Assembly: GCA_037190485.1 (NCBI GenBank)
Contig: JBBCJB010000027.1
Location: forward strand, 1-64,000
Origin: Parapedobacter sp037190485
Lineage (GTDB): Bacteria > Bacteroidota > Bacteroidia > Sphingobacteriales > Sphingobacteriaceae
Reading direction: 5' to 3'
Length of the DNA stretch: 64,000 nt
Below are positions 35,825 through 44,213 of this stretch, in pieces. The translations under genes and the position numbers were made by a program. The notes under the pieces were generated by a model. That model had not been told where the DNA came from and did no database searches. It saw nothing but the letters and a program-made list of their open reading frames with translations. Position 1 is the stretch's first letter. Every line of letters starts with the position of its first letter.

Positions 35825-37933
35825 TTAGCGGTTCAAGGCGTCGTACACGGCATGGTAGGCGGGCTTCCGACCGAACGCATCGTCCCACAACAAGGGGAAG
35901 AATTTCCTGTCGGCCGTGTTCAGCCAGCTCGACGCGTCGTCGATGCCCCAAATGGTGACGCCGTATCGCTGTTCCTTTGGCACCACGTCGAGGTACGTCT
36001 TGATGACGTAGCCGTACATGGCCGCCTGGAATTCGGCGTTGATCTGGCTCAGCTCGGTGCCGCCGGCGGGCGTGGCTTTCACGTCCAGTTCGCTGATCTT
36101 GATCAAAAGCCCCGTTGCCGCCAGCTTCTCGAACATCTCGCGGATCGGCCCGTAGGCCTTCGGGTCGCTGATGTGCATCTGCGTGCCGATGCCGTCGATC
36201 TTCGCGCCTTTCGCCCGCAGCTCGCTCACATAGGCGATCAGCGAATCCAGCTTGGCCGGATTCGATTCCAGGTTGTAGTCATTGATGAACAGCAGGGCTT
36301 CCGGATCGGCTGCGGCGGCAAACTGGAAGGCGTTGAGCGCATAATCACGCCCCAGTATGTCGCTCCAGAAGAACACGTCGCTGCCCGAACCGTCGCTGTT
36401 GCCGCTGGTGCGCAGGCCGCTGGCGCCGTCGGCCATGGGCTCGTTCACCACGTCCCATACGCGCACGTCGTCCTTGTAGCGCCCTACGATGGCATCGATC
36501 CAGGTCTTCATCTCATTCCTGATTTTGGCCTTGTCCTCTTCGGACGGCCCTTCGCCCGAATCATCGGGCACATACACGCGCACCGATACGTCGTCGATGT
36601 GGAAGGTGGCTTTTTCCGCCGAGTTCAGGTCGAACGCGAACGCGTCTTCGGTACCTCGCGCGGTAAAGATCAAGGTCACCTTCGACCAGTCGGTCGTGGT
36701 CGCGAACGTTTGGTACTGGGCATCGCCGCCGCTGCTTTCGCGGGTCTCGAATTGCACGGTGGTGGCCGTCGACGACTTGACGTAGAATTCGATCACGTAG
36801 TCGACACCGGCCTGCATCTTTTCCGACAGGTCGCCCCGGATCTGCACGCGCCAGTAGTCGTCGGCCGTGATGGCCGGGCAACTCCCCACTTGCAACCCGG
36901 CGGTGCCGTTGCGACCGCCGGTACCCACACGCTGGTGGATCACGCCGCAACCGCCGCCCGGATTCGGGTTCAGCTGTGCCCAGCCGGCCAGGTCCGTTTC
37001 GAAATCGGGGTTGACCACGATGTTCGGCGGCCCGTCGAATACCTGCCGTACCGAAACGTCGTCGATCTGGAAGGTCGCCTTTTCCGCCGAATTCAGGTCG
37101 AATGCGATGGCGTTTTCCGTTCCCCTGGCCGTAAAATCCAACGTGACCTTCGTCCAGTCGGTCGTGGCAGCGAACTCGCGGTACTGCGCGTCACCGCCGC
37201 TGCTCTCGCGGGTCTCGAACTGCACGGTGGTGGCCGTCGAGGACTTGATGTAGAACTCGATGAGGTAATTGCCGCTTGCCTGCATGGTGGCCGAGAGGTC
37301 GCCCCGGATCTGCACGCGCCAGTAATCATTGGCCGTGATGGCGGCACAGGTGCCGACCTGCAATCCGCCGGTGCCGTTGCGGCCACCGCTCGCCACCCGC
37401 TGGTGGATGGGGCCGCAGCCCCCGCCGGGATTCGGGTTCAGCTGCGCCCAGCCGGCCAGGTCGGTCTCGAACGCCGGGTTGACCACGATGTTGGGGCCGA
37501 AAAACTCGGTGACGGGTGGCGCTGCGACGGTCTTCAACCAGGTGGCATTCTGGTTTTGGTGCCACACCAACGTATGGCCATAGATGCCGAGACCGTTCTG
37601 TTTGGCGAACGCCACCATCGCATCGGTGGTCGTCCAGTTGAACGAGCCATCGTTCTGCACGATGGCGCCGTGTTTCATGTGGTAGCCGAATGCCACGTTG
37701 TCGAATTCGGCTTTCATGATCGCCGCGCGGTCGGCATTTGCCATGTCCTCCTGCGAAAAGGCGGTTCCGATCTTCAACCCCAGGGTCTGGCCAAGCGCTT
37801 TCAGCGTGCCCGATGCCGGTGCCGCTGCCACGCTGTACGGATCGGGAGCCGTCAGGAGCTTTTCGCACGATGCCAGGATCGCCATGCCCAACAGCATGAC
37901 AAACGCATATTTCATATCGTTCTTCATCATCAT
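35825..37933 (-). CDS. GH10 xylanase with two tandem CBM-like modules inserted in the barrel
   Basis: 702 aa; three Met codons open the gene (37933, 37930, 37927). Lipobox ILASC (Cys23). GH10 begins at about 43 (GLKIGTAF, GHTLVWHQNQNATW), is interrupted at about 147-452 by two 150-residue beta-sandwich modules of CBM4/9/22 type (each starts PNIVVNPxFETDLAGWAQ), and resumes with acid/base Glu498 (WDVVNEPM) and nucleophile Glu615 (KISELDV). This insertion is known from Bacteroides and Prevotella Xyn10C-like surface enzymes. It follows susD, so it is probably the surface endoxylanase that starts degradation. Confidence 0.94.
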   Translation of the reverse strand: MMMKNDMKYAFVMLLGMAILASCEKLLTAPDPYSVAAAPASGTLKALGQTLGLKIGTAFSQEDMANADRAAIMKAEFDNVAFGYHMKHGAIVQNDGSFNWTTTDAMVAFAKQNGLGIYGHTLVWHQNQNATWLKTVAAPPVTEFFGPNIVVNPAFETDLAGWAQLNPNPGGGCGPIHQRVASGGRNGTGGLQVGTCAAITANDYWRVQIRGDLSATMQASGNYLIEFYIKSSTATTVQFETRESSGGDAQYREFAATTDWTKVTLDFTARGTENAIAFDLNSAEKATFQIDDVSVRQVFDGPPNIVVNPDFETDLAGWAQLNPNPGGGCGVIHQRVGTGGRNGTAGLQVGSCPAITADDYWRVQIRGDLSEKMQAGVDYVIEFYVKSSTATTVQFETRESSGGDAQYQTFATTTDWSKVTLIFTARGTEDAFAFDLNSAEKATFHIDDVSVRVYVPDDSGEGPSEEDKAKIRNEMKTWIDAIVGRYKDDVRVWDVVNEPMADGASGLRTSGNSDGSGSDVFFWSDILGRDYALNAFQFAAAADPEALLFINDYNLESNPAKLDSLIAYVSELRAKGAKIDGIGTQMHISDPKAYGPIREMFEKLAATGLLIKISELDVKATPAGGTELSQINAEFQAAMYGYVIKTYLDVVPKEQRYGVTIWGIDDASSWLNTADRKFFPLLWDDAFGRKPAYHAVYDALNR
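36572..37495 (-). repeat. Tandem duplication of the CBM-coding segment within the GH10 gene
   Basis: Two copies of about 456 bp (37495-37040 and 37027-36572), 468 bp apart start to start, encode the two CBM-like modules. Their protein sequences differ at few positions, and shared blocks such as STATTVQFETRESSGGDAQY are identical, implying recent duplication or gene conversion. Confidence 0.9.
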
Positions 37934-37966
37934 TTACGTTTTATGGTTTCATCGACTGCCTACCGC

Positions 37967-39832
37967 CTAGTAACCCTGGTTTTGGTAGGTTGCCTTGTTA
38001 TCGCCCGTCATCGCGTCCAGCTGCGACTGCGGTATCGGGCGCAAGTGGTGGAAACGCCGCACGTTGCTCGCGGCCGCACCGGCGAAATTGGGGTCATCGG
38101 CCGTGCCGAACGCGTTGTAGCCGGCCTGCAACCGCGGAATCAGCTTGTTGGTGCGGACCAGGTCGAACCAGCGGTGCTGTTCGCAGCTCAGTTCGCGCGA
38201 ACGCTCATCCAGGACGAAATCGAGCGTCAGGTCCGTGCCCGACACCTGCATGTTGGCGATCGCCGTGGCCTCGTCCACCAATCCGGCGATGTGCGTATTC
38301 AGGACGCTGCCCCTGGCGGCCCGGGTCCGGAGCTCGTTGATGTACGTGGCGGCGGCCGCGTTGTCGCCCGTCTTGAGCGCGGCTTCCGCGGCGATCAGGA
38401 TGGTTTCGGACAGTTTGGAAACGATGAACGGACGGTGCGAGGAATCGTTGATCTCGCCGTTCGGGTCGGCCAATTTCAAGCTGGACGGAAACATGTTACG
38501 CGTGTAGTCAGCGCTGTAGCGGATCAATTTCCTGGCCGCGGTGGAACCTTCCTGTTGGATGTGGTCGATCACCCGCTTGATCTCGGGGGCCGCGCTGGCA
38601 TACGAGGCCACGCCCGGCATGAAGATGGCCGGTTTGCCGAAATCGGGATGGTTCACGCCATCGGTGACCCGGTTGCACCGCCATAGGCTCTGGAACGATT
38701 TGTAGTAGCGGCTGTCGTTGACCTTGTCGGCATAGACGGTTTCGATCAGGTATTTCGTGGGCACGAAGCGTCGCCATCCACGCCCGTATTCGCGCGTACG
38801 GGCCAGCAAGGTGCCGTCGCCGTCGGGGCCTTCGTAATAGGCACAGAACATGAAATTGGCGCGGTTCTCCTTCAACCCGTCTTCCGGGCCGCCGCTCGCG
38901 CCCGCCCCGGATTCGTCGAAGACGTAGTCGGTGGTGCGCTCCACGGTAAACAGCGACTCGATGCTGTGCTCGTTGCCGGCCCTGTTCACGTCGGCGAAGT
39001 CGGCCAGGAGCCCCACGCCATACGCGCCGCGATTGTCCAGCAGCTGCTTGGCCGTGGCCAGCGCCAGTACGTAGTATTCCCGAGCCTTCGCCGCGTCCAC
39101 GCCTTGATGTGACGCCACGGAGCTGTAATCGCCGTTCAGCTCGTTGGTGTAATCGTAATCATAGTAGCAGGCGATCGCCAGGTACGTCTTGGCCAGGTAG
39201 TGGATGGCGGCGGCCTTGCCGACACGGCCGGGTTTGTTGCTGATCGCCGGCAATCCGTCGATCGCCTCCTTCAGGTCGGCCACGATGGCCTCGTACACCT
39301 CGATGGCCGTGTTGCGCACCGACGTCGTGGTCGGCGTGGTGGTGAACTTCAAGGGGCCGCTTCCCAGGTCGAGCGGGACGCCCCCGAACATGGTGACCAG
39401 CCCATAGTAATATTGGGCACGCAGGAACTTGGCTTCCGCCACCAACGCCTCGTTGGCACCGGTCGCATAGTCGACGATGCCGTTACAGGTATTGATGAAC
39501 GTGTAATTGCGGTTCCAGGGCGTCTGGAAATGCCCGGCCCCGAGGATGTCCACGCCGTAGTTGTTGATCTGCTCTTCGTTGCCATCGCCCCCCTTGGTCG
39601 CCTCGTCGGTGCCCACGCAGGTGATGGACATGCCTCCCTGCGTACCGTACTGGTACCGCAATCCCGAATAGGCCGCGGTAAGCCCCGCGACAATGCCTTG
39701 TTCGGTCGTGAAAAAATCGGGCGTCAGGCTCGACCTGGGTTGCTCGTCAAGGAATTTCGAGCAGGCGCCTGCCATCAACGCAACGGCGAGTATGGCACTG
39801 CATATTTTCAACGTTTTCATACGCTTTGTCAT
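37967..39832 (-). CDS. SusD-like xylan-binding lipoprotein
   Basis: 621 aa (ATG 39832, or 39820). Lipobox ALMAGAC (Cys24), then SKFLDEQPRSSL. Standard SusD features: AEAKFLRAQYYYGLVTMFGGVPL, an ISNKPGRVGKAAAIHYLAKTYL helix pair, LIAAEAALKTGDNAAAATYINELR, and a final VLDERSRELSCEQHRWFDLVRT, ending YQNQGY. Within the xylan operon between susC (16 bp) and the surface xylanase (33 bp), it should hold xylo-oligosaccharides at the surface. Confidence 0.93.
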   Translation of the reverse strand: MTKRMKTLKICSAILAVALMAGACSKFLDEQPRSSLTPDFFTTEQGIVAGLTAAYSGLRYQYGTQGGMSITCVGTDEATKGGDGNEEQINNYGVDILGAGHFQTPWNRNYTFINTCNGIVDYATGANEALVAEAKFLRAQYYYGLVTMFGGVPLDLGSGPLKFTTTPTTTSVRNTAIEVYEAIVADLKEAIDGLPAISNKPGRVGKAAAIHYLAKTYLAIACYYDYDYTNELNGDYSSVASHQGVDAAKAREYYVLALATAKQLLDNRGAYGVGLLADFADVNRAGNEHSIESLFTVERTTDYVFDESGAGASGGPEDGLKENRANFMFCAYYEGPDGDGTLLARTREYGRGWRRFVPTKYLIETVYADKVNDSRYYKSFQSLWRCNRVTDGVNHPDFGKPAIFMPGVASYASAAPEIKRVIDHIQQEGSTAARKLIRYSADYTRNMFPSSLKLADPNGEINDSSHRPFIVSKLSETILIAAEAALKTGDNAAAATYINELRTRAARGSVLNTHIAGLVDEATAIANMQVSGTDLTLDFVLDERSRELSCEQHRWFDLVRTNKLIPRLQAGYNAFGTADDPNFAGAAASNVRRFHHLRPIPQSQLDAMTGDNKATYQNQGY

Positions 39833-39848
39833 GTTAAGGAGTTATCAG

Positions 39849-42800
39849 TTAGAAAGCCACATTGAGTCCGAGCAGGAAATTGCGCGTGGGGGGCGTGTTC
39901 AGCCCCGCGACGATCTGGCGGGGCTGTACGCCCCCTGCACCGCCGGTATAGCCGCTGCCCCCGTAGTTGGTGCCTTCCGGATCGACGCCACCGCCGCGGT
40001 TCACGTAATCGGAGAAGAACACGAATGGGTTCTGCGCCGTGGCGTACACGCGCAGCGAATTGATGCCCAGCCTACCGATGGTCGATGCGCCGAACGTGTA
40101 GCCCAGGCTGATCGTGCGCACCTTCAGGAACCCGGCATCGTAGAATCCGAGCGTAGACCCGTAGTTGCCCGCAGGCTGGTCGTTGCTCCCATCGGGCATG
40201 GGGTATTCGTTCGTGGGGTTCCAGGGTGTCCAATAATCTACCTTGATCTGGTTGCGGCGGCCTTGCAGCATGTTCGTGTAGGCATTGCCCTGATGGATCT
40301 GGCTGATCAGCGTACCGCCTGAACGGAAGAAGCTGACCACCGTGAAATCGAAGTTCCGGTAGCCCATCCGGCTGGTGAAGCCGCCTTCGAAGTCGGGATC
40401 CAACCGCCCATACACGTGGCGGTCGTTGGCGTCTATCCGGCCGTCGTTGTTGTAATCCAATAGCTTGACCTGCCCGGGGCGGAAACCGTAGCGGGCGGCT
40501 TCGCCGGCTTCATCGAGCTGCCAGATGCCCATTTTCCGGTAGTTGAAGATCACGTTGATGGGATGCCCCACGAAGAAACCGCGGCCCTCGTCGTTGGTGA
40601 GCCCATCGCTCAATGCCAGCACCTCGTTCCGGTTGAAGGTCAGGTTCGCGTCGATGTCCCAGCTGAAGCCCGCCCCGGCAATCGGCCGGATGATTGCCGC
40701 GCCCAGCGTGAATTCCATCCCGCTGTTGCGTGTCCGGCCCTCGTTGATGACCACGCGCCCGGGTACGCCCGACGTGGGGGGCAACGAGCGGTCGTACAAC
40801 AGATCGTGCGAATCCTGCCGGTACCATTCCACGCTACCGGTGATCCGGTCCTCGAGGATGCCGAAATCGAGCCCCACGTTCCAGGTATCGGTCGGTTCCC
40901 AGGTCAGTTCCGGGTTCGCCAGGTTCATCACGTAGTAGCCGAAGGCGTTTTCGTCGCCGAAATTGTACTTGTTCTGTGCCAAGCTACCCAGCGTCTGGTA
41001 GGGATCGATCGCCTGGCTGGCGGTCTGCCCGAATCCGGCGCGCAGTTTCAGGTTGGAGAAGGCGCGCTGGCCTTCCAGGAACCGCTCGTTGATGATGTTC
41101 CATCCGGATGACAGCGCGAAGTACGTCTTCCACTTGTGGCCCGGCGCAAGCACCGAAGACCCGTCGCGGCGGGCGGTTGCCGTGAGCATGTAGCGGTCGT
41201 CGTACCCGTAGTTGACACGCGCCATCAACGATTGCAGCGCACGTTTGCTGTACCATTGGTCGCCCGCGGGGATGGCGATGTTGCCAGACCCCTCCTTGTA
41301 ATAACCCAGGTTGTAGTAGAGCATGAAATCGGCCATCATGTCCAACGCATCCGCCCTGAACTGGTGGCTCTCGTTCTCTTCGGCCGAGAACATGGCGATG
41401 GCATCCAACCGGTGTTTTTCGGCGAGCCTCGCCTCGTAGTGGAGCAGGTTCTCGATCGTCCAGCTCGTCGTGGGCTGGAAGGATACGCGGGCGTCTGACG
41501 GATTCCCGTTGCGGAACGGGGTCCTTGACGCGTTGAAATGGCCGTAGTTGTTCTGCGTGTACGTGAGGCCGACGTTGGTGCGCCACTTCAGGTAGTCGGT
41601 GAACTTGATCTCGCCGTACAAGGCGTTGAAGGTGGTGAATCGCTTGCGGTCCTGGATCCACGTATCGGGTGCATTGATGAGCAATGGATTGAAATAATCG
41701 TCGGTCGGATACGCCGGTTGCAGGTATATGCTCCCATCGGCGTTGTAAGCCGGCGCCAAGGGCGACATGGTGAGCATCTGGTACATCAGCGAGGCCCCTT
41801 CGCCGTTGGTGATGCTGTAATTGTTCTGCGTGCTGATCCCGACCTTGACGTACCTGCCCAGTTCCTGGTCGGCCGCCAACCGGATGGAAAACCGGTTGTA
41901 TCCCTGCCCCGGCAAGATCGTGGACTCGTCGTAGTAACCCAGGCCGATCGAATATTGGCCTTTCTCGTTGCCGACGGCGATGTTCAGGTTGTGGTCGGTC
42001 ACGTGGCCATCCTCGTACATCAGGTCCTGCCAATCGGTCGACCTGCCCGCGGCGATCATCTCTTGCTCCTGGGGCAGGTACTGGGTATAGCCAGCCACCT
42101 CGCGCAGTTGCATGAACTCCTCGGCATTGAACACCGCGTATTGCTGCGCCACCGTCTTCACGCCATGGAACCCATTGTACGTTACCCTCGGCTCGCCCAC
42201 CACGCCGCGGAAGGTCGTGACCAGGATCACCCCGTTGGCCGCACGCGATCCATAGATGGCCGATGCCGAGGCATCTTTCAGCACATCCACGCTCTTGATG
42301 TCGCTCGGGTTGATGTCGCCCAACGTGCCGGCGAACGGGATGCCGTCCAGGACGATCAGCGGGTCGTTTTCGGCCAGCAGCGACCGCGAACCGCGGATCC
42401 GTATCTGCATGCCCGCCCCGGGTCGGGTAGAGGTCTGTGCGATGTTCACGCCCGCGATGCGCCCTTGGAGCGCTTGGGTCATGTTGGCCGCGGGCACCTC
42501 TTTCAGCACGGCGCTGCTCACCGATGCGATGGCCCCGGTCACGTCGCGCTTGCGCTGGGTGCCGTACCCCACCACCACGACCTCATCGATCGTGCTTGCC
42601 TCCACGTGCAGGGTCACGGCCAGTTGCCGGTCTGCCTGCCCTACCGTGATTTCCTGCGTGGCATATCCCATGTAAGAAAACACCAGCACGCTGTTGGCCG
42701 GCACCCGGATGGCAAACCGTCCATCCGCGTCGGTGGCGGTACGGGCCGTACCCACGCTTGTCGCCACCGAGACGCCGACAAGGGCTTCGCCGGCCTCGCC

Positions 42801-42935
42801 CACCACCGTCCCCGACACCTGCACGCCGGTCTGCGCCGTGGCCATCATTGAACAAAAGATCAGGAGCAGCAAAAGGCCGATCCCCTTCGGGATTTCCGCC
42901 TGCCGTTGCGATCGCGATTTGTATACGCTTATCAT
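39849..42935 (-). CDS. SusC-like TonB-dependent transporter of the xylan operon
   Basis: 1028 aa. The signal lies at about 16-35 (GIGLLLLLIFCSMMATAQ), then a carboxypeptidase-like domain (VQVSGTVVGEAGEALVGVSV), the TonB box (IDEVVVVGYGTQ, about 115-126), a plug with DPLIVLDGIPF and SVDVLKDASASAIYGSRAANGVI, and a barrel ending in LGLNVAF. It leads the seven-gene xylan operon and should import xylo-oligosaccharides with energy from TonB. Its promoter overlaps a LacI-type operator. Confidence 0.94.
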   Translation of the reverse strand: MISVYKSRSQRQAEIPKGIGLLLLLIFCSMMATAQTGVQVSGTVVGEAGEALVGVSVATSVGTARTATDADGRFAIRVPANSVLVFSYMGYATQEITVGQADRQLAVTLHVEASTIDEVVVVGYGTQRKRDVTGAIASVSSAVLKEVPAANMTQALQGRIAGVNIAQTSTRPGAGMQIRIRGSRSLLAENDPLIVLDGIPFAGTLGDINPSDIKSVDVLKDASASAIYGSRAANGVILVTTFRGVVGEPRVTYNGFHGVKTVAQQYAVFNAEEFMQLREVAGYTQYLPQEQEMIAAGRSTDWQDLMYEDGHVTDHNLNIAVGNEKGQYSIGLGYYDESTILPGQGYNRFSIRLAADQELGRYVKVGISTQNNYSITNGEGASLMYQMLTMSPLAPAYNADGSIYLQPAYPTDDYFNPLLINAPDTWIQDRKRFTTFNALYGEIKFTDYLKWRTNVGLTYTQNNYGHFNASRTPFRNGNPSDARVSFQPTTSWTIENLLHYEARLAEKHRLDAIAMFSAEENESHQFRADALDMMADFMLYYNLGYYKEGSGNIAIPAGDQWYSKRALQSLMARVNYGYDDRYMLTATARRDGSSVLAPGHKWKTYFALSSGWNIINERFLEGQRAFSNLKLRAGFGQTASQAIDPYQTLGSLAQNKYNFGDENAFGYYVMNLANPELTWEPTDTWNVGLDFGILEDRITGSVEWYRQDSHDLLYDRSLPPTSGVPGRVVINEGRTRNSGMEFTLGAAIIRPIAGAGFSWDIDANLTFNRNEVLALSDGLTNDEGRGFFVGHPINVIFNYRKMGIWQLDEAGEAARYGFRPGQVKLLDYNNDGRIDANDRHVYGRLDPDFEGGFTSRMGYRNFDFTVVSFFRSGGTLISQIHQGNAYTNMLQGRRNQIKVDYWTPWNPTNEYPMPDGSNDQPAGNYGSTLGFYDAGFLKVRTISLGYTFGASTIGRLGINSLRVYATAQNPFVFFSDYVNRGGGVDPEGTNYGGSGYTGGAGGVQPRQIVAGLNTPPTRNFLLGLNVAF

Positions 42936-43064
42936 ACTGTTAGGACTAATTGGTTATAAAATCAGTTAACTCGCTTGCTTTTCGGAAACAAAACGGAATT
43001 CCAACGTTGGCACACCCTGTAGCAGGTTTAGCTGTCGCGTCGGACTTGGTTATCTTTCCGGAGG

Positions 43065-43095
43065 TAAAAGTAGAAACTAAAATTTATTTTTGCAA
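43065..43095 (-). promoter_or_regulatory. Promoter of the xylan susC operon, -33 box inside the LacI operator
   Basis: On the minus strand TTGC (43095-43092) and TACTTTTA (43072-43065) are separated by 19 nt, close to the Bacteroidota consensus. The susC ATG is 130 bp downstream. The -33 bases are part of the operator palindrome at 43090-43105. Confidence 0.55.
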
Positions 43096-43105
43096 CCGAT
43101 TGCAA
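43090..43105. promoter_or_regulatory. LacI-family operator between xylan susC and the lacI-type gene
   Basis: TTGCAACCGATTGCAA: perfect 6-bp arms TTGCAA around a centre with CG at the dyad, the usual form of LacI/GalR-family operators. It is 71 bp upstream of the LacI-type gene and within the susC promoter, so the regulator probably controls both arms. Confidence 0.8.
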
Positions 43106-43175
43106 TTATTTTTTTTTTGATTATTTTAGCCGAACCATTTAGGAAGTCTATTTTTCGGCAAGTTTAAACAAGATC

Positions 43176-44213
43176 ATGAGCGAAAGAAAAGAGGTAACTA
43201 TCTACGACATAGCTGCTAACCTGAACATTTCGGCCACTACCGTGAGCCGGGGCCTCAAAAACCATCCGGCCATCAAGCAAGCCACCAAAGACAAGATATT
43301 TGCCCAAGCCGAGCGCATGGGATACCGTTTCAATACGTTTGCACGCAATTTACGCGTGAAAAAGACAAATACAATCGGTGTCATTGTGCCACGGCTCAAC
43401 AGCATGTTCATGTCTGATGTGCTCGCGGGCATGGAGAAGGTGTCCAACGAGGCCGGCTACGACCTGATCATCAGCCAATCGCTGGAGACCGTCGAGAAGG
43501 AGGTCAAGAACGCGGCCACCATGTTCAACAGCCGCGTGGACGGCCTGCTCGTTTCATTGGCCTATGATACGGCCGACATCGCCCATTTCAACCGTTTCAT
43601 CGACAAGAACATCCCGCTGATCTTCTTCGACCGCGTGTTCGAGCACCCCAACTGCCCCAACATCGTCATCAACAACTACCGGGCGGCCCACGAACTGACC
43701 GGGCACCTGCTATCGCAGGGTTGCCGCCGCATCGTCCACGTGACGGGCAACCTGAACAGCAATGTCTACGACATGCGCTTCAAGGGCTATCGGGATGCGC
43801 TGATCGCCCATGGCGTGCCGTTCGAGGACGAACGGGTGATCATCAACAACCTGGGCACGGAAGATGGCATCCAGGTGGCGCGGCAGCTGCTTGCCCAAGG
43901 CGAACTGCCCGACGGCATCTTCGTGGCCAACGACAACTGCGCCGTGGCCTGCATGCAGGAACTCAAGCGCAACGGGGTGCGCATTCCGGACGACGTCGCG
44001 GTGGCCGGTTTCAACAACGACCCCATCGCCACCGTGGTGGAACCGAACTTGACCACGATCGATTACAAAGGCCATGAGATGGGCGAAGTGGCCACCAAGA
44101 CGCTCATCAACCTGCTTGACGGCAACCGCGAGCAACAGGCCGCCGCGACCATCGTCTTGCGCCATCAACTGATCGTGCGCGATTCCACCCAACGAAAAAA
44201 TACCGCATCATGA
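43176..44213 (+). CDS. LacI-family transcriptional regulator of the xylan locus
   Basis: 345 aa. The N-terminal HTH has VTIYDIAANLNISATTVSRGLKNH (recognition helix TTVSRGL), followed by the hinge (FNTFARNLRVKKTNTIGVIVP) and a periplasmic-binding-protein-like effector domain with GLLVSLAYDTADI, ITSQGCRRIVHVTGNL-type segments and the IPDDVAVAGFNNDPIA signature. It should bind the palindrome at 43090 and respond to a xylan-derived sugar. Its stop overlaps the GH67 start (ATGA), so regulator and enzyme are cotranscribed. Confidence 0.93.
   Translation: MSERKEVTIYDIAANLNISATTVSRGLKNHPAIKQATKDKIFAQAERMGYRFNTFARNLRVKKTNTIGVIVPRLNSMFMSDVLAGMEKVSNEAGYDLIISQSLETVEKEVKNAATMFNSRVDGLLVSLAYDTADIAHFNRFIDKNIPLIFFDRVFEHPNCPNIVINNYRAAHELTGHLLSQGCRRIVHVTGNLNSNVYDMRFKGYRDALIAHGVPFEDERVIINNLGTEDGIQVARQLLAQGELPDGIFVANDNCAVACMQELKRNGVRIPDDVAVAGFNNDPIATVVEPNLTTIDYKGHEMGEVATKTLINLLDGNREQQAAATIVLRHQLIVRDSTQRKNTAS

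Noticed and set aside
35852..38686. 944-codon plus-strand open frame opposite the xylanase and susD genes
   Set aside because: It is an antisense shadow in GC-rich DNA: no family motifs, and the minus strand has complete GH10 and SusD sequences with catalytic residues.
41538..42851. 437-codon plus-strand frame opposite the xylan susC
   Set aside because: His/Arg/Gly-rich shadow of the TonB-plug coding region.
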